From Ancylostoma caninum (Eukaryota > Nematoda > Chromadorea > Rhabditida > Ancylostomatidae): DNA of 64,000 nt. This document shows positions 46,101 through 58,746 of the stretch, piece by piece. The translations under genes and the position numbers were made by a program. The stretch is taken from assembly GCA_037903475.1 (NCBI GenBank), contig JBAJFG010000362.1, positions 1,798,001-1,862,000 on the forward strand, given 5' to 3'. The first letter of the stretch is position 1, and each line of letters opens with the position of its first letter. Under the pieces are notes generated by a model that saw only the letters and a program-made list of their open reading frames with translations, was not told the DNA's origin and did not search any database.

Positions 46101-46707
46101 TTTACATAAGGTATTGATGGATGTTACCCAGTTTTCGGAGGGGGGGGGGAGGATGCACTTCTTACCGGGAGGGAAAAACACATTAGAAAGCCTAGGAGGT
46201 AGGGGATAACTCAGAGAGGTAAGAAAGGGAGGGTTAAGGGGAGAGCATTTATGACGCAGAACAAAAAGGTGTTTATATCATATTTTTAAAGAGTTTTCGT
46301 CTTTTCTATACTGGTGGAAATATATAACACTCATATAATGGATTTATTGATTTTCACATGCTTTCTAAACAAGCACGGAAGACTATTGACATTGTTTTGC
46401 TTTGCTTACTGTTGTTTGCTTACTTACTTGCTTGACTTCCTCTTCTATCGTTGGTGATTCCAGCTGTAGGCACACACCTTTACAAGCATTCTCCTATTTG
46501 TGGGCGGAGCATGCGGACGTGTTAGCGATTTGTCGCAAATCCTATGTACCGTAGCGCTTAACATCGGGAAACAGAGCGGTCGGCGAGAAGCTTCCGACAC
46601 CTCTACTGGAATCGACAACTTCCCTCTCTTGCTGCGTCTTATTCCACTGGATTTTTCAATTTTTTCATAGTGTTGGTGCCAGTGAATAGGGGCGTGGCTT
46701 ATTGCAG

Positions 46708-46923
46708 GCGTTCCGTGACGAGCCGCGAGAAATCCGATCCGTGCAGCGGCTAACCCCAGCCCAGCAATGCTACACTTTGCTTTTGTATACGGTTGAGCAG
46801 CGGCGGCCAGAGGCGAGAAGCCGCCCGCTGACTGCGCGGATGTTTACCCACACAACTGCGGGGCTCAATAACATTTTCGGGATTTCTTCCGAGGAAGTTG
46901 GATCCACAACGAAGGGCTGGTAG
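46708..46923 (+). CDS. Coding-like exon with stop, possible alternative terminal exon
   Basis: Begins after TTATTGCAG in phase 0, compatible with splicing from exon 2 of the spectrin-like gene, and runs 72 codons to TAG 46921-46923. The peptide (AFRDEPREIRSVQRLTPAQQ, then CYTLLLYTVEQRRPEARSRP, then LTARMFTHTTAGLNNIFGIS) is coding-like and rich in Arg, but not recognised. The block is GC-rich, so a chance open frame is a real alternative. A weak 5' splice site GTAGAG at 46920 would change the end. Confidence 0.35.
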   Translation, partial: AFRDEPREIRSVQRLTPAQQCYTLLLYTVEQRRPEARSRPLTARMFTHTTAGLNNIFGISSEEVGSTTKGW

Positions 46924-49011
46924 AGGAAGTCGTTACAGATTTTGAGTTTTTATGTGTTGCGGGGGGAGGGAAGTGGAGGGCGTGGGGACGATACGGACGT
47001 CTTGCTCGGAGCTTGTAGCGTAGATCATGAACTCTGGCAAAGTGACCTTATAATTGTTTGATGTCGTACATATTACTGCGGTTTTTTTTTGGTCCCTGTG
47101 AGGAGCTTCGCCTAGGCCCTCTACTATTACTGTTAAATTTTACATTTTACACTTTCCTATAAATATTACATTACATATTACATTTTTTACACTTCAAATT
47201 TAACATTATTATTATGGCGTTTCCATTTTTTACATTTACGCTATTATTATTTCATTTTGCTTGGTTCCCTAGGTTTCCGAATTTTTATTTGAGCCCCTGG
47301 AAACTTCGCATAATTTCTACATCTCTGGAACAGCGCTCCATGTCCAGGGTCCACATCAAGGAACAGAACTCTTGTGCAGCTGTTTCCCGCTTTTGTTTTC
47401 GGGTCCCATAATTTTAATAATCATTGTTCCCAGGGAGCAAACCTTCTCCTTGCATCTAACACTTCTTGATTTGAGCTTCTTTTTCTGCGAGAATTATCCA
47501 GTTTCCATGAAAATTTTTTCATGACACTCAGAGATTTTCTACAAATCTTTTCAAATTACACACATTTTGCCTGTAACCTGCCCAATTTCTCACAAACCCG
47601 AAATCCATGTGGAAAAGTATATAGGGAGAAAACTCCATCAATTTCCCCAAGATCAGCTGTGAATTGTTGAATTTTTTCGCAATAATATAGGGATTCTGCT
47701 GCCTAATCCTTGATTTCGTGGAAGTGCCGTGACCAGAAATGGCCAGAGTAATTGTATAAACTAGCAATGTCTAGCAGATATGTGACGCCGCTCGGTCACA
47801 AATGTGCTCACAGATGGCCAATGACCCTTGAATGAGGTTCTCTGGACGCACTCCATGGATTCTTCCAGAGAGCTGTGGGGTCTTTGCCGTCGTAGCTACT
47901 CTACCGATTATTCGATTTATCGACTTCTGACTCGAATTTTGAGCTTTTTTCGAGTAGTTGCCACTTTGAGTCCTTCGACTTTTTGTGTTTTTTTCTCTAT
48001 TTTTTCGAAGTGGTATATGGAACAATTCAATTTCCTCGCAATTTCTAATGTTGGATGTTTTGAATGACTCGAATATTCGGTCGAAGCCTGACTTCATCTT
48101 ATTCGTTTAAGAAAATTCCCCACTATGTAAAATTCTTCTCGATCCTGATTACTTGATACTAATACCACTTTGAACAAAATTCTTACTGTTGTAAATGCCT
48201 TATAGGTAGCCTTGCAGCTTATATAGCTCCAATTTCTGGAGTTTGATTTCCCACAACCCGCTTTTCTGCGATTCAAAAAGTTCTGTTTTGCGATTCTTCT
48301 CCAAGATGCGGATCATTTTCTTTTAGTTCCTTTCGTTATATTACCTAAATCAATATTGAATTGACAGTTTCTTACTATTTTCCCACCTCCAAAAAAAATT
48401 AAAAAAAAAAGTAAATCAAAGCGTAAAGTTGCCATGTCGGACTCGATTACACTTCCATTTTCGAGAAATCTCCGCGTCACAGGAAGTCATCACAAATAGT
48501 GGAAAAAACGCTAAGCGTCCTTGCTAGAGTGTCACCAGCAATTTGTTTCCACAAGAAATTTTTTTGTCGCAGTTGACCTGGTTCGAAGGAATTTCGTCTG
48601 CTCATCAACGTTTTTCAAGCCGCTTTAAAAGCGCTGGAGCCGTAAAGAGCTGAGACACACCTAGCCGAGACACCTATTGCTCAGCCGACTGATTTCGGCT
48701 GATTCCGTGTCAAGCGACGTGGGCTGAATGACTTCTGGCATGTTGGGTGAATTGCTGGTGGGTTAATTCAAGTCTTTTAAAAAATCTCAAAAGCTTGTGA
48801 GCTTGTTCTATGGCTAAATGGATGCCAGTATGACTCTTGACATTCTTCCCTTGCCTGACATCCTTGGATCCCTGGGACCAATTATTCTGACTACTGATTT
48901 AGATTTTTTTCGTTGTGTCCTTGTAAGAATGAAAACGTTTTGATGTTATTCTGGATCCTATGACCATAAGTCGATTTTTTCCGCAATTTCCCCGTCTAAG
49001 GACTTCAACAG

Positions 49012-49205
49012 CGGGATTCACGAACGTTCCTGAGAAAGTCCAGAGCTTCCTATTTATCCATAGTGGACGAGTTTTCCTGCAAGCGGTGATATGCCTTGAT
49101 GCCCTTGACATTTCATGTCTTCTGTACCTGAGACGAGTAATTCAAAGAAATCACACCCATGTTTCCCTGGAAAACTCGTCCACTTCGGAAACGTTGATAT
49201 CACAA
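49012..49205. mobile_element. R2 family palindromic MITE
   Basis: GGATTCACGAACGTTCCTGA and GTGGACGAGTTTTCC on the left, and inverted GGAAAACTCGTCCAC and GAAACGTTGATATC on the right. The inner 14-15 bp arms are exact. Confidence 0.7.
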
Positions 49206-49466
49206 CATTCGCAGAAACGTATGGGATAAGATACACAGTTATAGGGTGTAGAGCGCTATGACGAAAAAATGGGCGGTCTCGGATATCTGCTACTGGCTAC
49301 ATAGTGGTGTGAGCGTTCTGACACCCGTAGCCCCGCCCCCTCTCTTGAAGTCAGTGGGTCCCATCACGTTTTGCTCCTAGATAACGGGGAATATGCAGCG
49401 CCGAAGAGCTGTATCGCCGTCCCTCACCCCTGTCCATTGTAACGATGAAAATTTAAAGAGGTTTGG

Positions 49467-49572
49467 AGCGTTGTACCTGAAATGGGCGGTGCAATCGAGC
49501 TCTGGTATTGTACAGAAGCGAGAATTGGCCAATCATAGAGCTCGGCAGCACTGTCCATTTTAGGTACAACGC
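49467..49572. mobile_element. R4 family palindromic MITE, 106 bp
   Basis: The arms GCGTTGTACCTGAAATGGGC and, inverted, GCGTTGTACCTAAAATGGAC, followed inward by inverted CGAGCTCT motifs. Almost a complete palindrome. Confidence 0.8.
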
Positions 49573-50754
49573 AGTTAGGCTGGTTTTGCGCGGAAAATCA
49601 GGTTCTGGGCACATTTTTGGATTTCTAGTGGCCAGAGAGGCTTGTCCTTGGCCCCTGTGGTAAAACAAGTATTTTATACTACGCTTTCTTCCTCTGGTCT
49701 TTAAACAACTGAGACTTTGCGAAAAAAAATTGTCCCATGTGGACTCAACTCATCTAGCTCAGTAGCACCATGGGTGCAATAAGGGTTGCATGAATTTTTT
49801 TCTCAGCTAACTATCTTAGCGCACCTCTCGCCATCACAACACCGTTCCAAATCGCATCTCGCAGAGTCTAATCGCGGCGATTGCCTGAGCAATCTCGCAC
49901 CGGCGGCGTTTGTTGTGACAGTTCGTCGACGCCGCCGAAAAACTCGCTATCGCGTTGTTATGCAACGGGCATTCCTGGCGATCCGGCATCCACGGATCCC
50001 AGCGTGCTTTTCCGAGAATCCCTTTTGTTTAACGCTTTTTTCGCTGCGCATATTTGCTGTGCACTTTCGATTAAGTGTGCGGATGAGGTCAGTCAGCGAT
50101 TCGGTTTTTGCCGGCGTCGCGCTGATCGCATCACGATCGAGCAGGAGCCAGTCGCGGCGCTGGATGGACAGCAGTTGTACAACGAGCACCGTGTGTTGAT
50201 GATGAGAAATGTCCGCGCTGTGTTTGGAGGAGCAGGAAAAAGAGCTGGCTATCACCTTGAAGTCATCGCTGTTTAATTTGCAGCTGACCGGTTAATCCAG
50301 ATTAATGAAGTGGCCACAGTGGGGTTGAGTTTTTATTTCGTCAGCGATGAGCCGTATTTCTTGCTGGAGAAGCGGGTTTTGCTCATGGTTCTTTTTAATT
50401 TGAGCTCAGTTTTTTTAGGGAATCCTCCTCCGTTGCTGTCTACGGCTAGTAGATTTCATACATACATATGTTTATATCTCAGTAGCTCAATAATTTCGAA
50501 ATTTAGACTTATCGCTGAATATTCGGCTCAACCAGTCTTTAAAGCTTATTTTTCCAGAATTCTGTAGGGAAACCTCGATTAGGTCACGTTTTCCTGCTCT
50601 TTTCTCCACCAGCTCCTTTCCATGAGCGGTACCTAGCCTATACTTCTAGGGACTGGGTCTATCTGTGCCCGCGCGTCATGTGAAACTGACAACTTTTTAC
50701 CTTTTACTTACCGTTTTCCTCGAAAAATTTCTAGCAGCTCATTGTGCAACCCGC

Positions 50755-50780
50755 ATCCGTCCGTCCGTCCGTCCGTCCAG
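50755..50780. repeat. (CCGT)n tetranucleotide tract
   Basis: Six CCGT units ending in CCAGCG, at the left border of a GC-rich block. Confidence 0.9.
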
Positions 50781-51544
50781 CGTCAGTTCGTTAGAGATCG
50801 CGTCGAGAACGTGACGTGCTAGTGAAAAGCTTGTAAGAAAAACTGTTCTGATCAAATGCGCAGAGGAAAACCTCCGCTCGACCATTGCTGCTAGCTCGGT
50901 CACGGATAACGTGAGCGTGAGACGTTCATCTTTACTTTTTTATTTGGCGGATTGTTGCACTAGGGATTTGCTTTATAGGGATTCTTTTCGGGACCGACAT
51001 TTGGTATTTAGAGGGTAACGATTTAATTAGTGAAAATTAACTATAGTAATTTCAACGGAGTTCAGAGGAAATTTGCGGCGCTTACTTTTTTCCTTATTTG
51101 CTCATCGTTGAGATAGAATTATTAGAAAATACAGTCGTCGCCGTAGAATCTGAAGATTTTCGCGGGATTTGCATTATTTGCTGGATTTGCGAGATTTTCG
51201 CATAACTTCTTTGAGAACGGTTCAATTTCTGGAAGGAAAAAACTACGATATTTGGAGCAATGGTCTGCATGCGGTTGTAGAAAAACCAGGGCTGATTTTG
51301 AGCGGCTTTCACCAAATATTTTGAAGAATTCGTTAATTACCCCGACTCCGCCCACTAATTAAGATCAAGCGCGGAAAATTCCGAAATTTTGGTCCATAAC
51401 TCCGAAATAGAGCAAATACTGAAGAATACGGCCTTCCTCGGAACTCATCTGGGGTAGGTGAAGGTTAGATTATTTTAGATGAAAATTCCACAAACCGCTA
51501 AGTTCTCCTTCTTTTGGTCCATTCGCGCTTAGACCGCTGAAGTT

Positions 51545-51566
51545 CTCAGACTTGGGTAATTAAATC
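51545..51566 (-). other. SL1-like 22-mer
   Basis: On the minus strand it reads GATTTAATTACCCAAGTCTG then AG, agreeing with nematode SL1 at 20 of 22 positions (second and eighteenth differ). The next bases are AACTTCAGCG, not the GTAAAC-type donor or Sm site of an SL RNA gene. Twenty-two bases further on, an ATG opens a short frame (MDQKKENLAVCGIFI). The layout is that of a trans-spliced mRNA copied back into DNA, but an accidental match within TTACCC-rich DNA is possible. Confidence 0.4.
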
Positions 51567-53566
51567 TTATTGAACAAACCCCATCTTGGTGGACCTATGT
51601 ATGAGGGTTTTTTTAAATTTTCATTCGTGTAAAATTGAATTTCGATTCAAAGCCCTAGAGAATGCATCTAATTTTGTGTCTTATCCAGGTTTGAATAAAT
51701 TGTACTACTGGGATAGTGCTCAGAAAGCATTTTATCCGATGTTCCACGTATTTGCATTAGAGCCATGGATCTATCCAACTCTTTGGTGTGGCGTTTCTCC
51801 CGTCTAATTAATTTGGATGACGTTGACCAGCTGTATATATATATATTGGGTAAGAGGAAGTAAAGGAAAATACTTGGAAAACCGAGGAAAATTTTCGCTT
51901 TTTTTGCGAAAAAAATCCTCTAAACTGACTAAAGAAATAAATGTTTTGCAGAATGGCTAAACTGGCTAGAAGCTGTCAAATTGCTTTACCAACAGAGAAA
52001 TTTTACTGTCATTTCAAAGTAGTTCAGTACTTGTTTTCTATTATTTTCTCCTTTTTTTGGAATCCTCCAAATATGAGCTCTCAGTGATTGCACCAATTGA
52101 GAAACCCTCTTAGAAATCAGGACTCTTTTTTTGGCCCCAACACTTCCTTTTCCTGGATTTTTCCTGGCGATTTATTCGACTCCAGCGTTGCTTTGGAACA
52201 CAACGCGGCTTGCATTTGTTGTCGTCCACAAACAGATGTGCTTCTCTCGTTGTTCTGCCGTTAACGATCTCAGGATCTGTTGCCGTACGCTGCACTGTCG
52301 TCCTCGTTATTGGATAGTCTGATTAATGAGATCGGTGCCGTTGTCCTTTGTGCTGCTGCTCGTCGCTCGGAGTTGTTTACTCTTAAGGCCACTAAGGCTG
52401 TAAACTGAGCGTTTTTCCGGGCAGACACGGTATCGTCGTCGATGGCCTTGTAGGTTGTGAAGACCAGTTTAGTTTTTACTGCTGATGCTAAGGTCGTTTC
52501 TATAGTACTTAGGTAGATAATCACTTTATGTCGTTTAATAGCTGAGCGATTGAGCGCATTTTACAAGTTGGCTAAGTGGTTTGTTGTTTTTCTTTGTCTG
52601 CTGGGGCGTTGTAGGATGAAATAGTCGATTTTTCCTTCGAAATGATTCATTATCTTTTGCCTTGTTGTGCTGCTGCCATCGGTTGCTTCCTGGATCGGGA
52701 TTTATAACAATTTTTTTCCTGGAATGGTGAGGTCCAATGGATTATGCGAACCATCACTCTCTCCAGAAAATCAGTTACTTCTTCTCAGGCACATTGGTTT
52801 TCCTCAGTAGACAGAAATATTTTTCTTAGAATTCGGGAAATTTATTTTTTTTCAACAGATCAGGATAATTTCCATGAACTTTACCTGGATGGGAGCAGAG
52901 TGGCTGTTGGACCGATAGCCATATTTTTTTGTGTGTTCTCCTTCCTTTCCTACTGTCGAAGTCCTTCCGAATATCTCGGATTTTGCCTCGTTAAAAATTT
53001 CCACGTTGGCGACTTTTTTCTCATTAAAATTTGCTCCTCAGGAAGATAATGAAAGAATTTGTCCGAGAACTAGAGTCTATATAGAATTTTTTTCTGAGAA
53101 GCAGTAAAGTAATTCGGTCTGAGTTAGTTTGAATGAGTTTTTTTTCCTGATGATGGGAAATTCTTCACGTCTGGAAATATTGATTCTCCCCAAACTAAGT
53201 GGGATAAAATTTACCGTTTCAGATCTTATTCAAAATGTTGAGTTTAGGTGGTGCCGTGGTCGGTTCCGTATTGATGCGAATGCCACTTCGAAATTGCGCA
53301 GAATTACCACTTTTTGAATGATATTGTATTTTGTAAAAGTGAAGTAAAAGACTAGCTACTGTAGGTGATCGGACCTTCAGATGGGCTAAGTTCTCATTTC
53401 TTTGTCCTTCTTCAATAACTTCTCTGTTTACTGGGCTGCATGAAGTGTTATTCAACCAAAGATGGCGATGGATGGTAGGTTACCCTATAAAACACGTGGT
53501 GTTGGAAGGGCGAGGACCTAAACATTGGTGTGCTAGCCTGGATTCTTACGGTTATTCGTTCATAGA

Positions 53567-53735
53567 GCTCAACCCTGGTTCTCCTATGATGGATCTTAGC
53601 CCTTTTTTTCGAATGCAAACTCGTCCGAGTTAATGCTATCGGGTTGAAAATTTCTATCTTTTTCTAAATTTTAAAACTCAACTCTGGTTCTGCTTTGATG
53701 GATCCTAGCCCTGTTTTTTTTTCCATATGTAAACT
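53567..53735. repeat. Direct duplication of about 60 bp
   Basis: The segment CTCAACCCTGGTTCTCCTAT, GATGGATCTTAGCCC, T-run, GCAAACTC (53567-53622) recurs as CTCAACTCTGGTTCTGCTTT, GATGGATCCTAGCCC, T-run, GTAAACTC (53678-53733). Confidence 0.8.
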
Positions 53736-54104
53736 CCCAAGGGGGGAACAGGATAGGTTAACTGCAAAGTCACGCTAATTCAAAAAAAAAAATAGAAAAG
53801 GGTAGACAGGAATAAGGTCTTGGACAGTAAAACGTAAGACGGTCTTCTCTTCTCTGATATATGTAGAAAGAAAATTATTATCGATCAATTAATTTTTGAG
53901 AAAATGAGAGATCAGTAGAAATGCGTTTTCCATCATACAGTGGCAAATACTCCCAGGGTACGTAACCAGTCATTCTCCCCAAATGATAAGGTTACGGAGC
54001 CACAAATTTTTGTGACTTTCCAACATCCGCTTCTGCTTGAAACCGGCGTTTTCTAGTGTAATACCCATTAGTTTTTGCCTCGTCCCATCACCTGGGGCGG
54101 GTGC

Positions 54105-54320
54105 CCATGAATGTCCCCGGTAGGGTTTGAATCTTCCAGCTAATCCTGAATGGACGAATTTTTCTGAGAAAATGTGAAATGTCTGGCTATTTGAGCAATT
54201 ACTTGTTATTTCTGACTGTGGTGTGTCGCCGGGAGAAGGTATGCCGAGTTTTACCGGGAGAACTCGTCCACATCAGAACAATGGGTAGATGACTACCCTC
54301 CCAGAAACGACCACCACCCA
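54105..54320. mobile_element. R2 family palindromic element
   Basis: CATGAATGTCCCCGGTAGGG and ATGGACGAATTTTTCTGAGA on the left; CCGGGAGAACTCGTCCACAT and CTACCCTCCCAGAAACG on the right. Confidence 0.6.
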
Positions 54321-55974
54321 GAGGTGCCTCGTCCGTCGAAACCAAGCCTACGTTAGTGTCTTCGGCACGATTTGTGTGTACGTGAATGTGGCCACCGCTA
54401 TCCTGGCGGGGCGATGGCATGTGTTTCCGATACTATGAGTCCGTTTATTTATTGCCTATTGTAACAACGCCAATGGGGTTTGTGGCCTCGCTTGGTGGTT
54501 TGTATAGGATCGGGTGGTGGGGAAAGAGCACCCGGGCCGGTGATTAATTTCCCAGGTGCGTTGTCACATTGTCAGCTAAAGCTTTGCTACACACTTAGGC
54601 GCCGTTTTCTTGTTCCAAAGCAGTAGGCAGAGGAGCAGCTGGTGGATTTTCTTGATTTCTATGCATAAATATTAACAAACCATACAATGACATCTATAAA
54701 TTGGTAAACTAACAAGTTTCAAATATCAAAGTAACGCTAAATATTCATAAATATTGGCTTATATTGCTCAGCCATTCCCGACTAAGCATACTCTGGCAGT
54801 GAAACGTTATAAAAGAAGAACTTGGGAGTAAACACAAGTATGTATGACTGTCATCCAGCTGGGTAGAGCCTTTCTTATGACTAGTTTTTGAGAAAAAATA
54901 GAGCTTTCCTTCTCAAACCTGCTCTGATCTTTCTGCATTTTCTCGCATTGTTCTGCGGAAGTCCCGCTGATTCCACTTTACCTTACGAATCCTACCTTCC
55001 TGGAAGAAAACCGCTATGATTCTGAGTTCTTTGAATCCGATGACGTTATTTGCTCACCTCTAAGATGTTGATTTTTGTTGATTTTTCCCATGTATACCTT
55101 CCGCCACCCCTCATTTTTCTTCTTCCGACAACAAACAGGAAATATGTATGTGTTGAAGGCCTGGGAACTAGAGATGTATGTTTTCTGTTGCTGAGACACG
55201 TGACATAAACGTAGTACCTAACATTACTTTAGTGTAAATGGGACGAAAGTACGAGTTTTTCTTGTAACTGTTGTTGAAAATCGTGTGTTATCACCCGTAC
55301 CTTACATTAAAGGCGTCAAATTTGGCGAATTTGAATTCGTTACTCTCCATATAAGTATGTAATAAAAAAAAGTCTTTAATTTTCGTTATCCATAATTTAA
55401 TTTGACACTCCCTATCCATTACCTTCTGGAACTGAATCAGACCTTTTCTCAGACCTTTTCAAGGCTCTAGCTCTCGAGGCGGCTTCAATATTTGAATTTC
55501 GCGCCAATTAAGCTAGATAGCTCAAACATTTTCATGTAGTTATTAAGAACAATTTTTTTTGCTAAGAAACTTCTGGAAATAAGCCTACATGGTTTTTTTG
55601 CCGTTATATGAAGATCACTGAGGAGAATTCATTAACGATTAAAGTTATTTTTTCCTATGTGGAAGTTTTTTTCTATCTTTCATGGGAACTAGCGCAGCAG
55701 TAGTGAACTGAGAATGTTTGGCTGCGGCATTTGTAGCTCGTGCAAGCTAATGAGCAGCACATCCTGTAACTTTATCCCGCTACGCCCTTGCACTTGTTCG
55801 TCTCCAATCCATTATACTATGTAGAACGTAGCTTTGATTTATTCCTTGATTCGCCCAAATCGTTGAAATAAAAAAAAAACTGGGAGGAGAATATCTTCCA
55901 TGTACATGTACATACGCCTACTCCTTGATCTTTTTTTCTGGATTTTCAGGCAGAATGTTGTACGGTTTATTCTT

Positions 55975-56018
55975 CGTTTATTTATTTATTTGTTCATTTA
56001 TACACCATAAGGTGTGCC
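55975..56018 (-). repeat. R3 family, copy 5
   Basis: TTTATTTATTTATTTGTTCA then TTTATACACCATAAGGTGTGCC; the ACACC/GGTGT hairpin is intact. Confidence 0.65.
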
Positions 56019-57465
56019 CCGATCAATCGTGGAAGAAAGAAACAGCAGAAGAAGAATCCGAAAAAGATAACACCGTTGTACCGAATAAGTAAAATAGAAA
56101 ATACAACCAAATAGCCTTCGCCAAGTCTTGGTCCCTTTCTAGGCTTCATTTTAAGAGTTAAAAGATATACTTGGCTTTGATAAACGGTCAGAAAAACTGT
56201 GATGAAAGGATTGGAAATTAATTTGCTCCATTGTTGCACTCAATTCTTGGATTTTCGACGGAATTTTTGGTGGAAAAAATCGGGATGTCTTACCTCTCAT
56301 TTCTTGCGCTGTGGACCTTAGGGAGTCTCAGTTCCTTGGGTGCTGGAGTTTTTGCCCTTTTTTTCACCTTTTGACACCTAACAGTAAGTGAGCACTCTCA
56401 TTTCTTGCGCAGTGGACTTTATGGCAAAGAGGAGGTACTAAGCTTAGCTATATTCCTTTTTTTACCTCATTTTTACTCTGAAGAATCTGCCATCCTACCC
56501 TATATATTTTTTCCTTCTCCCTTATTCTTATTTCTCATCTTTTCCCAACGCCGAACCACCTGGGTGGCCATAGTCATCCACCATTCAACATGTAACCTTA
56601 AGAAAGCTGGCGTGGATGAATGCTTATGCTAATTGGGTAATCCAATCACGTGTGACCCCATCAGATTGTTTGCCAGGATCTCTCGTCCAGGATTAATTAA
56701 ACGCTCGCGCACTGCCGCGGCTGGCAAGCTCCGAGATGAGCTGGGAATCCGCCGCCGCCAGCGCATTGTCTTAATCCCGCCATCCCGATGCTATCTGGAT
56801 GATGATGATCCCATCACGCCTGGGGACGCTTGTATGAACTTGAAATTAATGCGTTTATGGTAATTCGCGTCGTAATCGCGTTGCAGTTCCATATGCGAAT
56901 TGGCGGTTAGTGCTTGGTGTTATGTGCATTTTCACGTCGTTTCTTGCGCGTGTTCCGTAGTTTGGCGTCGATTCTCGTATTTAATTTGTCTCTGTGCCTT
57001 TCTTGAATGTCCTTTTGTATGTGCACAAGCCGTCTATGCTTGCAGTAATGATTATTGCTGTAGAAAGGTTAACTGCGAAGGTTTTATAAGCATCCTAAGC
57101 ATTTTCTGGGGGAAAACGCTCCCTTAGGATTTTTCCGGTTTCTTCCCGACATTTTTAAAAAAATTTCTACGCTTTTCTAGATGTGGCAATGACGTCAGCG
57201 AAACCTAACATAGTGATCCTTCTGTTAGATCGGATCATTTTCGTTTACGGACATCTAATACCCGACCTCATTCCTGGCCAATCGCGGCGGGCGCATGAAG
57301 GGATCCTTCTCAGCAATATTTGTAAGCAGTAACTTTGGAAGTCAGTCAAATTGCTTAGCACAGGGTTTTAGGTCTTGGAAAATTGCAGATGAGTTCTATG
57401 GATAGCCTGATACTGTAAAGGACTTCTAGTCCTTTTCTGAGCCACTTTCTGAAGCACTACTGAGC

Positions 57466-57738
57466 TTAATCGATGCTGAAGAACGGCAGCAGAAAGTCTA
57501 AAGAACACTTCAACCAGAATTCTTTCTGCTGCAATTCTTGTGGGTGCATCAGTACTGATGGTTCTTTTGGAAGGTTCTCTGAATAGAACTCTGTGATCGA
57601 GAGTGCCTCAATCCTCCTATATAAATCATCTTTTAGTCGTAGTACTGTCTGGTCCACGCACTTGGTCGGCCACTCACAACCCATCATTTTCCCAGAATTT
57701 TCCCCAAACTTTAGTCTCCGATTGGTCTTGTATTGCAC
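57466..57738 (-). other. Coding-like open frame, unassigned
   Basis: About 100 codons open from a TAA near 57768 to TAA 57466, without ATG at its start (first internal ATG at the MMGCEW segment). The peptide is coding-like (TVLRLKDDLYRRIEALSITE, then FYSENLPKEPSVLMHPQELQ), ending FLLPFFSID. No splice-linked exon or family could be named. It may be an exon of a nested minus-strand gene or a decayed transposon coding part. Confidence 0.25.
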
Positions 57739-58732
57739 TTTTTCACAGCCTTGAATTGCCTTTTATCGCTATTAAATGCCACTTTACTGAGTACTGATTC
57801 TACTCTTAAGTAATCCCATGTTGAACAATTGAGGCAAGATCAAACATGAGTACGAATTTGCCAGGTAGACAATGAAACTGTTGTCCTTTTTGTAAAAAAA
57901 TGCCTGACTGATTTACTTAGTGAGACAGTATGTAATTACACTGATTTTGGCGGAAAATAATAGTTTTTCTCTTGTACGAACTAGAGAGAGGCGTTTCATG
58001 TAATGCCCTTTAAATGAAGGCTATTACTAAGTACAGAGAGTTGATTGGGTTTGAATAGTGGAAAAAATCTGGCTACCGTAGTCCATGATTACCACTTCAG
58101 AAGAAATTACCTAACGAACTATATTTTTTTTTGCCGATTGGCGGTTCTATCTGTTTTTACAACTATTCAATTGTCCTATTTAAACTCACAGGGGAATTTT
58201 AATTGTACCAGCTCCATTAGGATTCTTTTTTACATTTATAACTGGTATTGTATCGCTTACCAATAATCCAATCTTCCCTCTCTTCATCCATAGTTACTTT
58301 GATCATTGTTCAGGTAACTCGCCACGCTTGGCACTAGTACCTCACCCTGCCGCTGAAGTCCCTGAGAATCAAAGCGTTTTCTGTCTTAGCGACACTATTT
58401 TTGGTACATATCGATTGTGGGCGGCACGTCGCTGCCTCTGAGTGGCAATCAAGACGTGCACCGCGACGCGACCGCGCCGCACGCGTAGCTTTTCGAGCTC
58501 AGGTTGTTTCTTCAAATTCAACGCGCTAAATAACATCGCTGGTCACTTTCTCACAGTTTTTAGGTTCCGACAACATTCATTTGTCCCACTTAAGCTTAGA
58601 AAGGTTGTCCATACTCACGCTGGACTGCTCGTGCCCTCGAAGGCTGCAGCCGCGACGCGCACATCAATCGGCCAATCACAGGCCAGCAGCGTACCTCTTG
58701 TCACGCAGCCGCTGGCTCTAGCTTCGCAGCGA

Positions 58733-58746
58733 ATCGATACGTATCA
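58733..58746. repeat. Dispersed 14-mer ATCGATACGTATCA
   Basis: Third copy of the inverted-repeat arm found at 16008 and 16051, here single, at the right border of a GC-rich block (58440-58790) rich in CGCGACGCG motifs. Confidence 0.6.

Noticed and set aside
49786..50276. Overlapping 137- and 131-codon frames on + and a 102-codon frame on -
   Set aside because: Three frames on both strands are open at once in a GC-rich block, as expected from composition. No splice-linked continuation or recognisable motif was found, though one ending GGAGKRAGYHLEVIAV looks mildly coding-like.
51545..51566. An SL1 RNA gene
   Set aside because: The SL1-like 22-mer is not followed by the GT donor, stem-loops or Sm-binding site of an SL RNA.
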